This document shows positions 1-9,193 of a stretch of DNA of 64,000 nt, one piece after another. The notes beneath the pieces were generated by a model. It saw only the letters and a list, made by a program, of their open reading frames with translations, searched no databases and was not told the DNA's origin. Position numbers and translations under genes: made by a program. Within the stretch, counting starts at the first letter, position 1. Each line of letters starts with the position of its first letter. The DNA is from Propionibacterium sp. (GTDB taxonomy: Bacteria; Actinomycetota; Actinomycetes; Propionibacteriales; Propionibacteriaceae): positions 124,001-188,000 of the forward strand of contig JAAYVB010000002.1 of assembly GCA_012517405.1 (NCBI GenBank), written 5' to 3'.

Positions 1-1
1 C

Positions 2-583
2 GCCGGCGCCGATGCCGGGGTCGTCACGCTGATGACCCTGCACACCGCGAAGGGCCTGGAATTCGACACGGTCTTCCTGACCGGCCTGGAGGACGGCATC
101 TTCCCGCACATGCGTGCCATGACCGACCCCGCCGAACTGGCGGAGGAACGCAGACTCGCCTATGTCGGCATCACCCGCGCCCGCAAGAAGCTCTATCTCA
201 GCCGTTCGGTCGTCCGCACCATGTTCGGTCAGCCCGCCTACAACCCGGCCAGCCGGTTCTTCGCCGAGATCCCGGACGACCTCATCGACTGGCGGCGCAA
301 GGAATCCGAGGTGGCCAGCTGGGCGTCCGGCGCGGCCGAACGGACCGCCTCGGCCCGCGCCGCGCTCGGGTCGGGCACGATCTTCGGCACCGGACGCGGC
401 CAGGCCATCAAGAAGACTCTGCCCACAGTGAACACCGGCGACCGGGTGCTGCACTCCACCTACGGCATGGGCACCGTGGTGGCTACCCATGGCAGTGGTG
501 ACAATGCGAAGGCCGACGTCGATTTCGGATCCAGCGGGGTGAAGCGATTCGCTTTGAAGTACGCGCCGTTGGAGAAGCTGTGA
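2..583 (+). CDS. pcrA: ATP-dependent DNA helicase PcrA/UvrD, C-terminal part
   Basis: C-terminal 193 residues of a superfamily 1A 3'-5' DNA helicase of nucleotide excision repair and replication restart; the gene begins before the window. Visible are helicase motif V (TLHTAKGLEFDTVFLTG) and motif VI (VGITRARKKLYLS), both characteristic of UvrD/PcrA. The last ~45 residues (GDRVLHSTYGMGTVVATHG onward) form the small tudor-like tail by which PcrA contacts RNA polymerase. The stop is 24 nt before sucC. In Mycobacterium uvrD1 also precedes sucCD, which supports PcrA over RecB- or Rep-type homologues. Base composition matches the neighbours. Confidence 0.95.
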   Translation, partial: AGADAGVVTLMTLHTAKGLEFDTVFLTGLEDGIFPHMRAMTDPAELAEERRLAYVGITRARKKLYLSRSVVRTMFGQPAYNPASRFFAEIPDDLIDWRRKESEVASWASGAAERTASARAALGSGTIFGTGRGQAIKKTLPTVNTGDRVLHSTYGMGTVVATHGSGDNAKADVDFGSSGVKRFALKYAPLEKL

Positions 584-595
584 TCGATGCCCCGC

Positions 596-601
596 TAGGC
601 T
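596..601 (+). promoter_or_regulatory. -10 box of sucC, leaderless
   Basis: TAGGCT with 6 nt before the GTG start of sucC, placing transcription start on or next to the start codon. There is no Shine-Dalgarno sequence, which agrees with a leaderless message. Confidence 0.6.
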
Positions 602-607
602 GACGGG

Positions 608-1828
608 GTGGATCTATTCGAGTATCAGGCCCGGGATCTGTTCGAAGCCCAGGGCGTTCCGGTTCCGCGAGGCATCGTCGCTCGAACGCCGGAAGAAGCA
701 GAGCAAGCCGCCATCACGCTCGGTACTCCCGTGACCGTCGTCAAAGCCCAGGTGAAGACCGGTGGACGCGGCAAGGCCGGCGGTGTCAAGGTCGTCCGTT
801 CGCCGAAGGAGGCGGCGCAGGCCGCGGAAAAGATCCTCGGCATGGACATCAAGGGTCACACGGTGCACCAGGTGATGGTCGCCGAGGGCATCGACATCGC
901 CGAGGAGTACTACTTCTCATTGCTGGTCGATCGAGCCGAACGGCGCTGGCTGGCGATGTGCAGCACCCAGGGCGGGATGGACATCGAGACGTTGGCCGCC
1001 GAGCATCCCGAAGCGCTGGCCCGGGTAGCTGTCGACCCCAGGGTGGGCATCGACGCCGCCAAGGCTGTCGAGATCGTGGACGCCGCCGGGTTCGACGAGG
1101 CCGACCGCGTGAAGATCGCTGAGGTACTGGTCACTCTGGGGGCTGCGTTCGTCGCCGAGGACGCCACGCTGGTCGAGGTGAATCCCCTGGTCAAGACCGG
1201 TTCAGGGCAGATTCTGGCGGCTGACGGCAAGGTCACCTTGGACGACAACGCCGACTTCCGGCATCCCGATCATGCCGGGCTGAAGGACCTCTCCGCCACC
1301 GATCCGCTGGAGTTGGCGGCTGCCGAACGCGGTCTCAACTACGTGAAGCTGGACGGCGACGTCGGCATCATCGGCAACGGGGCGGGCCTGGTGATGAGCA
1401 CCCTCGACGTGGTCGCCTACGCGGGCGCCGACCTGCCCGGTCAGCCGAAACCGGCAAACTTCCTCGACATCGGAGGTGGCGCGTCCGCCCAGGTGATGGC
1501 CGACGGACTGAGCATCATCTTGTCCGACGGGCAGGTGCGGTCGGTCTTCGTCAACGTCTTCGGCGGCATCACCGCGTGCGACGAGGTGGCCAACGGCATC
1601 AAGCAGGCCCTGATGGTGCTGGGAGACCAGGCCACGCGTCCGATCGTGGTGCGGCTGGACGGCAATGCCGTCGAAGAAGGACGTGGCATCCTGGCCGAGT
1701 ATGCGCACCCACGCGTCCGGCTCGCCGAGACCATGGACGATGGCGCCCGGCTGGCGGCCGAACTGGCTGCCGAGGTCGAGATCTTGGCCGATGACCAGCA
1801 GGCCGACGACGCAAGCAAGGAGGCCTGA
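608..1828 (+). CDS. sucC: Succinyl-CoA synthetase, beta subunit
   Basis: Beta subunit (406 aa, normal length) of the TCA enzyme that interconverts succinyl-CoA and succinate with ADP/GDP phosphorylation. An ATP-grasp domain fills the first ~230 residues (nucleotide-binding segment [17 protein letters not shown] near residue 50). A CoA-ligase domain follows, with [15 protein letters not shown] and [15 protein letters not shown]. The GTG start lies directly after a -10 box and has no ribosome binding site. sucD begins one base after the stop, so the two subunits are co-transcribed. In propionate-forming relatives this enzyme works in the succinate branch; here that is inference. Confidence 0.97.
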   Translation: MDLFEYQARDLFEAQGVPVPRGIVARTPEEAEQAAITLGTPVTVVKAQVKTGGRGKAGGVKVVRSPKEAAQAAEKILGMDIKGHTVHQVMVAEGIDIAEEYYFSLLVDRAERRWLAMCSTQGGMDIETLAAEHPEALARVAVDPRVGIDAAKAVEIVDAAGFDEADRVKIAEVLVTLGAAFVAEDATLVEVNPLVKTGSGQILAADGKVTLDDNADFRHPDHAGLKDLSATDPLELAAAERGLNYVKLDGDVGIIGNGAGLVMSTLDVVAYAGADLPGQPKPANFLDIGGGASAQVMADGLSIILSDGQVRSVFVNVFGGITACDEVANGIKQALMVLGDQATRPIVVRLDGNAVEEGRGILAEYAHPRVRLAETMDDGARLAAELAAEVEILADDQQADDASKEA

Positions 1829-1829
1829 G

Positions 1830-2708
1830 ATGGCGATCTGGCTCGGAACCGACTCCCGGATCATCGTGCAGGGCATGACCGGTTCGGAGGGACGCAAGCA
1901 CACCCAGCGAATGCTGGACAGTGGTTCTGTCGTGGTCGGCGGGGTGACCCCCGGCAAGGGCGGGCAGACCGCGTCGTTCAACGGCGCCGACCTCCCGGTC
2001 TTCGGCAGTGTGGCAGAGGCAGTCGAGGCCACCGCGGCCAACACGTCGGTAGTCTTCGTGCCGCCGAAATTCACCGGATCGGCGGTCGGTGAGGCCATCG
2101 ATGCCGATCTCGACCTGGTCGTGTGCATCACCGAGGGTGTCCCGGTCGCCGATTCGGCACGGTTCGTCAACCAGTCCCTGGACGCGGGCGTCCGCCTGAT
2201 CGGCCCGAACTGTCCCGGCATCATCTCGCCCGGCAAGTCGAACGCCGGCATCATTCCGGCGTCCATCACCGGCCCCGGTCCGATCGGCTTGGTCAGCAAG
2301 TCGGGCACCCTGACCTACCAGATGATGTTCGAATTGCGCGATCTCGGCTTCTCGACGGCCATCGGGATCGGCGGCGACCCGATCGTCGGCACCACGCACA
2401 TCGATGCGCTGGCCGCTTTCGAGGCCGATGAGCAGACCGAGGCCATCGTGCTGATCGGCGAGATCGGCGGGGACGCCGAAGAGCGCGCTGCCGCCTACAT
2501 CGCCGAGAACATCACCAAGCCGGTGGTCGCCTACGTCGCCGGTTTCACGGCGCCGGAAGGCCGCACCATGGGTCACGCCGGTGCGATCGTGTCCGGGTCG
2601 TCCGGTACCGCTCAGGCCAAGAAGGAGGCGTTGGAGGCCGTCGGTGTCACGGTGGGTCGTACCCCCAGTGAGACCGCCGCACTGATGCGCGAGATCCTGC
2701 ACGGTTGA
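1830..2708 (+). CDS. sucD: Succinyl-CoA synthetase, alpha subunit
   Basis: Alpha subunit (292 aa) carrying the CoA-binding Rossmann domain and the phosphohistidine. The N-terminus [21 protein letters not shown] is typical of the family. The [19 protein letters not shown] segment is conserved, and the catalytic histidine is in [17 protein letters not shown], His249 by my count. ATG 1830 was chosen because it lies one base after the sucC stop, has the AAGGAGG of the sucC tail just upstream, and starts at the family N-terminus; longer in-frame extensions overlap sucC. The stop overlaps the next start (TGATG). Confidence 0.97.
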   Translation: MAIWLGTDSRIIVQGMTGSEGRKHTQRMLDSGSVVVGGVTPGKGGQTASFNGADLPVFGSVAEAVEATAANTSVVFVPPKFTGSAVGEAIDADLDLVVCITEGVPVADSARFVNQSLDAGVRLIGPNCPGIISPGKSNAGIIPASITGPGPIGLVSKSGTLTYQMMFELRDLGFSTAIGIGGDPIVGTTHIDALAAFEADEQTEAIVLIGEIGGDAEERAAAYIAENITKPVVAYVAGFTAPEGRTMGHAGAIVSGSSGTAQAKKEALEAVGVTVGRTPSETAALMREILHG

Positions 2709-4093
2709 TGAGGTTCGGTAGACGGCATCGCAATACACCCAGTGCCCGGGTCCGCCATCTGGAGGCGATGACCGAGCAGGCCGAGCCGTGGCGGCTGCCC
2801 TGGCCCGTGACCAGTGGGCTCGCAGCCGTGATCACCGCCGCCCTCGGCTGGGTACTGGTGGCCGGCTATTGCGTGCTCGGGTGGATCTCTGTGCCGCAGC
2901 TGAAGGCCTCCGCGGTGCTCGCCCTGAGCACCCAGGGCTGGCTGCTGGCGCATGGGGTGTCGGTGTCGCTGCCGGGTGCGCAATTGTCGATCATGCCGCT
3001 GGGGTTGACGCTGATCATCGTGCTCATCGGCCTGGCGGCCTGTCATCAGGCCGTGCTGCACAGCCGTCCGCCGCTTGCCGGGGAGATCGGCTCCCGGCTG
3101 CTTCGGATGTCCGGGGTGTTCGCGGTGGTCTATGTCGTAGTGCTCGCCGGGGGCCGCCAATTCGTCGAGGCGGGCGGAAGCGCCTCGACGCTGCTGGGTG
3201 CGATGGCGTTGTCGTGTCTGCTGCCGTTGGCCGGATTCGCGCGGGCGCTGGCCTGGCGCCCGCCGCGCGGGATGACGATCGTGCGAACCGTCGGCTGGTC
3301 GTTGGCGGCCGGACTGTTGGTGATGATCGCTGCCGGGTCTGCGGTGACCGCGACAGCGCTTATCAGGGGACGCTCGCAGGTCATCATGATCCACGAGTCG
3401 CTGCTGCCCGGAACCCTCGGCGGGGTGATGCTGCTGCTGGGTCAGCTCGCCTGGTTACCGAATCTGATCCTGTGGGCCGGCGCGTGGTCGGTCGGAGCAG
3501 GCATCCAACTCGGCTTGGGCACCGTCGTCTCGCCCGCCCAGACGACCCTCGGCATGCTGCCGTCGATTCCCGTCCTCGGCGCAGTGCCGGCGGCCGGGCC
3601 GATGCCGCCCAGTTGCCTGTTGTGGCTGCTCAGCGGGGTGGTGGCAGGTGGCGCCGCGGCGGCGGTGCTCGTCAAGCGGCTGCAGACTCGCGCTGCGGCC
3701 AATGGCCGACAGCTCGGGGTCGACGTCACAGCGATCGTCGGGGCGCTGGCCGGCGTCGGTTGTGGACTGGTCTTCACATTGCTGCAGCTTCCGGCCGGCG
3801 GTGATCTGGGTTCGGTGCGGCTGACGTCGTTGGGAGCGCGGATGTCGGCGCTGCTGGTGATGGCCCCGTCCACGATGGGCCTGGCCGGGATGGCCACCGG
3901 GGCGGTGCTCGGCTGGCGCGCCGGACGCTCGGATTGGCAGTCCGTGCGGTCTGCCGAAGCGCCGGTGCCGTCATTGAATCCTGCTGACGGCCCGGTGCCG
4001 GCCGTGGCGACCACCGAGGAGGCAGCTGACGAGGCGGAAGTCCCGACGACCGTGGTGGAAGACCGGTCGAAGCTGGCCGAGCGCGACAGGTAG
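2708..4093 (+). CDS. PerM-like polytopic membrane protein (DUF6350)
   Basis: Integral membrane protein of about 461 aa with roughly ten hydrophobic segments spread over residues 30-410 and an acidic cytoplasmic tail. It matches the actinobacterial DUF6350/PerM group. Mycobacterial PerM (Rv0955) affects cell division and persistence and sits in the same place, between sucD and purN; function here is inferred from that synteny. Starts at ATG 2708 (overlapping the sucD stop) and ATG 2768 (after GGAGG, but only 2 nt away) are both possible. The TAG stop is also the beginning of the purN -10 box. Confidence 0.75.
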   Translation: MRFGRRHRNTPSARVRHLEAMTEQAEPWRLPWPVTSGLAAVITAALGWVLVAGYCVLGWISVPQLKASAVLALSTQGWLLAHGVSVSLPGAQLSIMPLGLTLIIVLIGLAACHQAVLHSRPPLAGEIGSRLLRMSGVFAVVYVVVLAGGRQFVEAGGSASTLLGAMALSCLLPLAGFARALAWRPPRGMTIVRTVGWSLAAGLLVMIAAGSAVTATALIRGRSQVIMIHESLLPGTLGGVMLLLGQLAWLPNLILWAGAWSVGAGIQLGLGTVVSPAQTTLGMLPSIPVLGAVPAAGPMPPSCLLWLLSGVVAGGAAAAVLVKRLQTRAAANGRQLGVDVTAIVGALAGVGCGLVFTLLQLPAGGDLGSVRLTSLGARMSALLVMAPSTMGLAGMATGAVLGWRAGRSDWQSVRSAEAPVPSLNPADGPVPAVATTEEAADEAEVPTTVVEDRSKLAERDR

Positions 4094-4096
4094 GCT
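4091..4096 (+). promoter_or_regulatory. -10 box of purN, overlapping the perM stop codon
   Basis: TAGGCT, 6 nt before GTG 4103. Its TAG is the perM stop codon, so the preceding gene ends inside the promoter. No Shine-Dalgarno sequence precedes purN. Confidence 0.55.
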
Positions 4097-4102
4097 CTGA
4101 GG

Positions 4103-4675
4103 GTGACATCTCGGGTCGTCGTACTGTTGTCCGGATCGGGAACCCTTCTGCAGGCGCTGCTGGAGGCGAGCTCCGCCCCCGGCGCAGCTTTCGAGATCGT
4201 GGCCGTCGGTTCCGACCGGGCAGATGCCTACGGGTTGACGCGCGCACTGGACGCGGGAGTGCCGACCTTCGTCGTCCCCATGCTGCCCGACCGAGCCCTG
4301 TGGGATCGCAGGCTCGCTGAGACCGTGTCGGCATACCGGCCGGACCTGGTGGTGAGCGCCGGATTCATGAAGTTGGTCGGAGCTGCTTTCTTGAGCGAGT
4401 TCGGTGGCCGCTTCATCAATTCGCATCCGGCATTGCTGCCCAGCTTCCCGGGTATGCACGGCGTCCGAGACGCCCTGGCGGCCGGGGTCAAAGTGACCGG
4501 GACGACGATCTTCGTCGTCGATGAGGGTGTCGACACCGGCCGGATTCTCGCCCAGCGGGCAGTCGACGTGGCACCCGACGACACCGAGGCCACGCTGCAT
4601 GAACGCATCAAGGTGGTTGAGCGCGCACTGCTCGTCCACGTAGTTTCCGAACTGGTGAAGGAGAAGCATGACTGA
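4103..4675 (+). CDS. purN: Phosphoribosylglycinamide formyltransferase (GART)
   Basis: Transfers formyl from 10-formyl-THF to GAR, the third step of purine synthesis, in the cytosol. At 190 aa it has the usual single-domain length. The formyltransferase signature [15 protein letters not shown] (near residue 112) supplies the catalytic Asn and His, and [13 protein letters not shown] contains the conserved Asp. The GTG start follows a -10 box without a leader. The stop overlaps the purH start by 8 nt, so purN-purH are translationally coupled. It is followed by folD, which makes its one-carbon donor. Confidence 0.95.
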   Translation: MTSRVVVLLSGSGTLLQALLEASSAPGAAFEIVAVGSDRADAYGLTRALDAGVPTFVVPMLPDRALWDRRLAETVSAYRPDLVVSAGFMKLVGAAFLSEFGGRFINSHPALLPSFPGMHGVRDALAAGVKVTGTTIFVVDEGVDTGRILAQRAVDVAPDDTEATLHERIKVVERALLVHVVSELVKEKHD

Positions 4676-6227
4676 GCTGCAACCGATTCGTAGGGCCCTG
4701 GTCTCGGTTTACGACAAGACGGGGCTGATCGAGCTGGGACAGCAGTTGGCTGACAACGGCGTCGAGATCGTCTCCACCGGTTCGACAGCGGCAAAGCTGG
4801 CGAATGCCGGCGTGCCGGTGACCTCGGTGGAGGAACTGACCGGTTTCCCCGAGTGCCTCGACGGACGCGTCAAGACGCTGCACCCGCGGGTTCATGCCGG
4901 CCTCCTGGCAGATCGTCGTCTCGCCTCGCACCGCCAGCAGCTCGACGAGCTCGGGATTGCGCCGTTCGACCTGGTCGTGGTCAATCTCTACCCGTTCACC
5001 CAGACGGTCGCCTCGGGCGCCGCCCCCGACGATTGCGTCGAACAGATCGACATCGGTGGTCCCTCGATGGTGCGGGCCGCCGCGAAGAACCATCCGAGCG
5101 TTGCGGTGATCACCTCGCCCGCCCAGTACGGGCTGGTCGCCGACGCGCTGGCCGCCGGCGGCACGACGCTGGACACCCGGCAGCGGCTGGCGGCAAAGGC
5201 ATTCGCTCATACCGCGGCCTATGACATCGCGGTGGCCAGCTGGATGGGTTCGGTGCTGACCGACACCTCCGATGGTGACGGCTTCCCCGCGTGGGCCGGC
5301 GCCAGCTGGACGAAGGTCGGCGCGCTGCGCTACGGCGAGAACTCCCACCAGCGGGCCGCGCTGTACGCGAGGCAGGATAGGTCATCGGGTATCACCCAGG
5401 CCGTGCAGCTACACGGCAAGGAGATGAGCTACAACAACTACACCGATGGGGATGCCGCCTATCGGGCCGCCTACGATTTCGACGAGCCGACGGTGGCGAT
5501 CATCAAGCACGCCAATCCGTGCGGCATCGCGATCGGCGCGGACATCGCCGAGGCACATCGCAAGGCACACGCCTGCGATCCGGTGTCGGCCTTCGGTGGG
5601 GTGATCGCGACCAATCGTCCGGTCAACATCGAGATGGCCGAGCAGGTCGCCGAGATCTTCACCGAGGTGATCATCGCCCCCAGCTACGAGGAGGGCGCCC
5701 TGGAGATCCTGGAGCGCAAGAAGAACATCCGGATCCTGACCGCCGGACCCTATCCCTTCGGTACCGCCAAGCTCACCACGATCTCCGGTGGCGCGCTGTT
5801 GCAGGAGCCCGACCGGATCGACGCCCCCGGCGATGATCCTGCCAACTGGCAGTTGGTCAGCGGAGAAGCTGCCGACGAGGCCACCTTGGCCGATCTGGTC
5901 TTCGCCTGGCGGGCCTGCCGGTCGGTGAAGTCGAACGCGATCCTGCTGGCCTCGGGCGGCGCCTCGGTGGGGGTCGGCATGGGACAGGTGAACCGGGTCG
6001 ACTCCTGCAAGCTGGCCGTCGACCGGGCGGGGGACCGTGCCGTCGGCTCGGTGGCCGCCTCCGATGCCTTCTTCCCGTTCAACGATGGCCCGCAGATCCT
6101 GCTGGACGCAGGCGTGAAGGCGATCGTCCAGCCCGGCGGTTCGGTGCGCGACGAGCAGACCATCGAGGCCTGCAAGAAGGCCGGCGTGACGATGTACTTC
6201 ACCGGCACCCGGCACTTCTTCCACTGA
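4668..6227 (+). CDS. purH: Bifunctional AICAR formyltransferase / IMP cyclohydrolase
   Basis: Catalyses the last two purine steps, AICAR to FAICAR to IMP; 519 aa, full length. The N-terminal MGS-like IMP cyclohydrolase domain (to ~residue 150) contains [16 protein letters not shown] and [13 protein letters not shown]. The C-terminal AICAR transformylase contains [13 protein letters not shown] with the catalytic Lys-His pair and ends in [12 protein letters not shown] 4668 overlaps purN. The next gene, folD, starts 28 nt downstream behind a strong ribosome binding site, so purN-purH-folD is likely one unit linking purine synthesis to folate one-carbon supply. Confidence 0.97.
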   Translation: MTELQPIRRALVSVYDKTGLIELGQQLADNGVEIVSTGSTAAKLANAGVPVTSVEELTGFPECLDGRVKTLHPRVHAGLLADRRLASHRQQLDELGIAPFDLVVVNLYPFTQTVASGAAPDDCVEQIDIGGPSMVRAAAKNHPSVAVITSPAQYGLVADALAAGGTTLDTRQRLAAKAFAHTAAYDIAVASWMGSVLTDTSDGDGFPAWAGASWTKVGALRYGENSHQRAALYARQDRSSGITQAVQLHGKEMSYNNYTDGDAAYRAAYDFDEPTVAIIKHANPCGIAIGADIAEAHRKAHACDPVSAFGGVIATNRPVNIEMAEQVAEIFTEVIIAPSYEEGALEILERKKNIRILTAGPYPFGTAKLTTISGGALLQEPDRIDAPGDDPANWQLVSGEAADEATLADLVFAWRACRSVKSNAILLASGGASVGVGMGQVNRVDSCKLAVDRAGDRAVGSVAASDAFFPFNDGPQILLDAGVKAIVQPGGSVRDEQTIEACKKAGVTMYFTGTRHFFH

Positions 6228-6255
6228 GACCGGTCGGCTGAGGAGGTAACAGCGA

Positions 6256-7104
6256 ATGAGCGCGCAACGCATCGACGGCAAGCAGGTGGCGGCCGACATC
6301 AAGGCCGAGTTGGCCGTGCGAGTGGCCGCCCTGAAACAGCGGGGCATCGTGCCCGGGCTCGGTACCGTGCTGGTCGGCGACGACCCGGGCAGTCAGCTCT
6401 ATGTCGCCGGCAAACATCGGGATTGCGCTCAGGTGGGCTTGGAGTCGCTGCGGGTCGACCTGCCCGGCGACGCATCTGCCGAGCAGATCAGCGAAGCCAT
6501 CGAGTCGCTGAACGAGGACCCGCATTGCACCGGCTACATCGTCCAACTGCCGTTGCCCGGTCATATCGACGACAACTGGGCTCTGGAACAGATCGATCCG
6601 GCCAAGGACGCCGACGGGCTGGCTCCCGCCAACCTGGGGCGGCTGCTGCTCGGCCAGCCCGCGCCGCTGCCGTGCACGCCGCGCGGCATCGTGGAGTTGC
6701 TGCGCCGCTATGACGTGCCGATCGCCGGGGCCGAGGTTTGCATCATCGGACGAGGCACCACGGTGGGGCGTCCGCTCGGCGTGTTGCTGAACCGCAAGTC
6801 GCTCAACGCGACCGTGACACTGTGCCACACCGGAACACGGGATCTGGCCGGGCATGTGCGGCAGGCAGACATCGTGGTGGCCGCCGTCGGACGTGCGCAC
6901 ATGATCACCGCGGACATGATCAAGCCCGGCGCGGTCTGTATCGACGTGGGCGTGACCAGGGTGAACGGCAAACCAGTAGGCGATCTGGCGCCCGATGTCT
7001 GGGATGTCGCCTCGCTGGTGACCCCCAATCCGGGTGGGGTGGGCCCGATGACTCGGGCGATGCTGCTCGCCAATGTCGTCGACTTGGCCGAGGGCATCGT
7101 CTAG
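6256..7104 (+). CDS. folD: Methylene-THF dehydrogenase / methenyl-THF cyclohydrolase
   Basis: Makes 10-formyl-THF from 5,10-methylene-THF using NADP; 282 aa, typical of FolD. Visible signatures are the Tyr/Lys active-site region [14 protein letters not shown], the substrate-channel segment [13 protein letters not shown], the dinucleotide-binding [14 protein letters not shown] and the C-terminal [20 protein letters not shown]. The ATG is preceded by GAGGAGGTAAC, one of the strongest ribosome binding sites in the window. The product feeds PurN and PurH upstream and PurU further on. The stop is 3 nt before the next gene. Confidence 0.97.
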   Translation: MSAQRIDGKQVAADIKAELAVRVAALKQRGIVPGLGTVLVGDDPGSQLYVAGKHRDCAQVGLESLRVDLPGDASAEQISEAIESLNEDPHCTGYIVQLPLPGHIDDNWALEQIDPAKDADGLAPANLGRLLLGQPAPLPCTPRGIVELLRRYDVPIAGAEVCIIGRGTTVGRPLGVLLNRKSLNATVTLCHTGTRDLAGHVRQADIVVAAVGRAHMITADMIKPGAVCIDVGVTRVNGKPVGDLAPDVWDVASLVTPNPGGVGPMTRAMLLANVVDLAEGIV

Positions 7105-7107
7105 ACG

Positions 7108-7455
7108 ATGGACGATCAGCAGACCGACGATCAGAAGAACGGCGAGCCGGCTGCCCCCGAGCAGCCGGCGGCCGAACAGCGGGGATCCGAGGGGCTCAAC
7201 CCCTGGTCACTGCTGGCGGTGCTCGCCGTTTTCGCGGTCGGTGTGGTGCTGATCATCAACTGGCATTGGCGCCGCGGCTCGGTGGTGATCGGGGCATCGG
7301 TGACGCTGGCCGGAGTGCTGCGGCTCCTGCTGCCACCGAAATGGGTCGGCCTGCTGCAGGTACGCAGCAAACCCTTCGACGTGACGCTGCTGCTGAGCAT
7401 GGGCCTTGCCATCATGGTGCTGGGAATGATCGTCCCGGGAGTCTACGAACCCTAG
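7108..7455 (+). CDS. Small membrane protein, DUF3017
   Basis: A 115-residue protein with a charged, Gln/Glu-rich N-terminus (residues 1-30) and three hydrophobic segments (about 33-50, 55-72, 90-112). It fits DUF3017, a short actinobacterial membrane family that commonly follows folD, as here with a 3-nt gap. The tight spacing implies co-transcription. No catalytic motif is visible and its role is unknown. It converges with the YnfA-like gene on the other strand, leaving only 16 nt between the stops. Confidence 0.7.
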   Translation: MDDQQTDDQKNGEPAAPEQPAAEQRGSEGLNPWSLLAVLAVFAVGVVLIINWHWRRGSVVIGASVTLAGVLRLLLPPKWVGLLQVRSKPFDVTLLLSMGLAIMVLGMIVPGVYEP

Positions 7456-7471
7456 GGCGCCCGGCGCGCGG

Positions 7472-7816
7472 CTATGCGGCGGTGACGCCCCGCGGCCCGT
7501 ACATGATCAGCGCGACGCCGACCAGGCAGATCAGCGAGCCGGTGACGTCCCAGCGATCCGGTTTGAAGCCGTCGGCGACCATGCCCCACAGCAACGATCC
7601 GGCGATGAAGACGCCTCCGTAGGCCGCGAGGATGCGTCCGAAGTTGGCGTCGGGCTGAAGGGTTGCGACGAAACCGTAGATGCCCAGCGCGACCACGCCG
7701 CTGCCGATCCACAGCCAGCCGCGGTGTTCGCGGACACCTTGCCAGACCAGCCAGGCCCCGCCGATCTCGCACACGGCAGCCGCCAAGAACAATAGGATCG
7801 AGCGAATCGGGACCAC
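7472..7816 (-). CDS. YnfA-family (UPF0060) membrane protein
   Basis: A 114-aa, four-helix inner-membrane protein. Conserved features of UPF0060/YnfA are the EIGGAW segment near residue 18, [24 protein letters not shown] in the middle (residues ~47-70), [20 protein letters not shown], and MYGPRG close to the C-terminus. YnfA proteins resemble small multidrug resistance transporters; substrate here is unknown. The GTG start is preceded by TAGGGT and six nucleotides, with no ribosome binding site, so it is probably a monocistronic leaderless gene. Confidence 0.85.
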   Translation of the reverse strand: MVPIRSILLFLAAAVCEIGGAWLVWQGVREHRGWLWIGSGVVALGIYGFVATLQPDANFGRILAAYGGVFIAGSLLWGMVADGFKPDRWDVTGSLICLVGVALIMYGPRGVTAA

Positions 7817-7822
7817 CCAAGC

Positions 7823-7828
7823 ACCCTA
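7823..7828 (-). promoter_or_regulatory. -10 box of the YnfA-like gene, leaderless
   Basis: On the minus strand TAGGGT, 6 nt before the GTG at 7816. Confidence 0.55.
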
Positions 7829-7905
7829 CTCAAGAAAAGATCGTGCCCGCCTGCCGCCCATCACGGGAGACAAACGGACACGATCAGTGTCGAGGCGGGA
7901 CCCGA

Positions 7906-8889
7906 TCAGATCAGGCCGAGCTCCGTGACGGCCTGCTTCTCGTCCAGCAGTTCGTCGATCGACGCCTGCAGCTTGGCCTGGCTGAAGCCGTCCAGGCTGA
8001 GGCCCTGCACGATCTCGTACTTGCCGTCGCGCACGATGCAGGGGAACGAGCTGATGACGCCTTCGGGGACACCGTAGGAGCCGTCGGCCGGAACAGCCAT
8101 CGACACCCAGTCGCCCTCGGGGGTGTTGGTGAGCCAGTCGTGCATGTGCTCGACGGTGGCGTTGGCAGCCGAGGCAGCCGAGCTCGCGCCGCGGGCCTCG
8201 ATGATGGCCGCGCCGCGCTTGGCGACCTTGGGAATGAAGGTGCTCTCGACCCAGATCTGGTCCACCAGCAGCCCGGCATCCCTACCGCCGACCTTGGCGT
8301 GGAAGAGATCGGGGTACTGCGTGGAGGAGTGGTTGCCCCAAATGGTCATGTTCGTGACATCACCGACGTTGACCTCAAGCTTGCGAGCCAGCAGAGCCTT
8401 GGCGCGGTTGTGGTCGAGACGAGTCAGAGCGTTGAAGCGTTCGTTGGGGATGTCGGGGGCGTTGCTCATCGCGATCAGAGCGTTCGTATTGGCCGGGTTA
8501 CCGGTCACCAGGACGCGGATGTCGTCAGCGGCCGACTCGTTGAGCGCCTTGCCCTGAGCGGTGAAGATCGCACCGTTGGCGCTCAGCAGGTCGCTGCGCT
8601 CCATGCCGGCCTTGCGGGGCATGGCCCCGACCAGCATGGCCACGTTGGCCCCGTCGAAGACCTTCTTGGGGTCGTCGCCGATGACGATATTGGTCAGGTT
8701 CGGGAACGCACAGTCCTCGAGCTCCATGACGACGCCCTCGAGTGCCTTCAGGGCTGGGGTGATCTCCAGGAGCCGCAGCTCGATAGGACGATCGCCCAGC
8801 AAGGAGCCGCTGGCGATACGGAAGAGCAGGTTGTAACAGATCTGGCCGGCTGCACCGGTGACAGCCACCTTGACGGGAGTCTCACTCAC
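7906..8889 (-). CDS. mdh: Malate dehydrogenase
   Basis: NAD-dependent malate dehydrogenase (327 aa), malate to oxaloacetate in the TCA cycle. The Rossmann motif [19 protein letters not shown], the substrate-loop arginines ([15 protein letters not shown]), the [13 protein letters not shown] segment, and [13 protein letters not shown] with the catalytic His are all present. I chose GTG 8889 ([12 protein letters not shown]) over the in-frame ATG at 8910 because AGAGGA sits at the right distance and the family N-terminus begins there. A -10-like TAGCCT at 8932-8937 gives a leader of roughly 35 nt. Confidence 0.96.
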   Translation of the reverse strand: MSETPVKVAVTGAAGQICYNLLFRIASGSLLGDRPIELRLLEITPALKALEGVVMELEDCAFPNLTNIVIGDDPKKVFDGANVAMLVGAMPRKAGMERSDLLSANGAIFTAQGKALNESAADDIRVLVTGNPANTNALIAMSNAPDIPNERFNALTRLDHNRAKALLARKLEVNVGDVTNMTIWGNHSSTQYPDLFHAKVGGRDAGLLVDQIWVESTFIPKVAKRGAAIIEARGASSAASAANATVEHMHDWLTNTPEGDWVSMAVPADGSYGVPEGVISSFPCIVRDGKYEIVQGLSLDGFSQAKLQASIDELLDEKQAVTELGLI

Positions 8890-8931
8890 GAGGATTCCTC
8901 TTCTCGACATTGGTTTGAGTCCGACGTTCCT

Positions 8932-8937
8932 AGGCTA
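8932..8937 (-). promoter_or_regulatory. Probable -10 box of mdh, with leader
   Basis: Minus-strand TAGCCT about 42 nt upstream of the mdh GTG. Unlike the leaderless genes it leaves room for a ribosome binding site. Confidence 0.35.
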
Positions 8938-9063
8938 GTGCAGCCGCTTGATCCGCGCGCAGCCCGGGTGGCACATTCCCCGCCGACCGCAGTTCGCGCC
9001 CCCGCCCCTGCCGGCCTGCGCCTCCCCGCGTCCCGCCGTCGTCGCCCCGCCCTCACACTTCCT

Positions 9064-9121
9064 GCGCCCGAAATATGAGGATGCGCCCGATATATCAGGC
9101 GCGTCTTTATATTTCGGGCGC
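9064..9121. repeat. Nested palindromes between purU and mdh
   Basis: A perfect 13-bp inverted repeat (GCGCCCGAAATAT at 9064-9076 against 9109-9121) encloses a second, nearly perfect 20-bp palindrome at 9083-9102 whose half-site begins GCGCCCGATATAT. The same GCGCCCGAWATAT word therefore occurs three times in 58 bp, twice forward and once inverted. It lies in the 304-nt gap downstream of purU (minus strand) and upstream of mdh. It could act as a purU terminator or a protein-binding site, or be a small repeat element. The A/T runs stand out in otherwise GC-rich DNA. I see no gene in the gap. Confidence 0.8.
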
Positions 9122-9125
9122 GGGA

Positions 9126-9171
9126 ACGTAGGGCGGGCGGCCGGAGGGCAGGCGCGGACGTAGGGCGGGCG
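9126..9171. repeat. Pair of 14-bp direct repeats
   Basis: ACGTAGGGCGGGCG occurs at 9126-9139 and again at 9158-9171, 32 bp apart, each followed by a similar GG-rich tail (CCGGAGGG and GGTCGGAGGG). It lies between the nested palindromes and the end of purU. Confidence 0.8.
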
Positions 9172-9193
9172 CGGTCGGAGGGGAGTGCCGGGG

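Noticed and set aside
7663..9078. 471-codon plus-strand open frame antisense to mdh
   Set aside because: It is the GC-rich shadow of the malate dehydrogenase gene; translation has no family features, while the minus strand encodes a complete Mdh.
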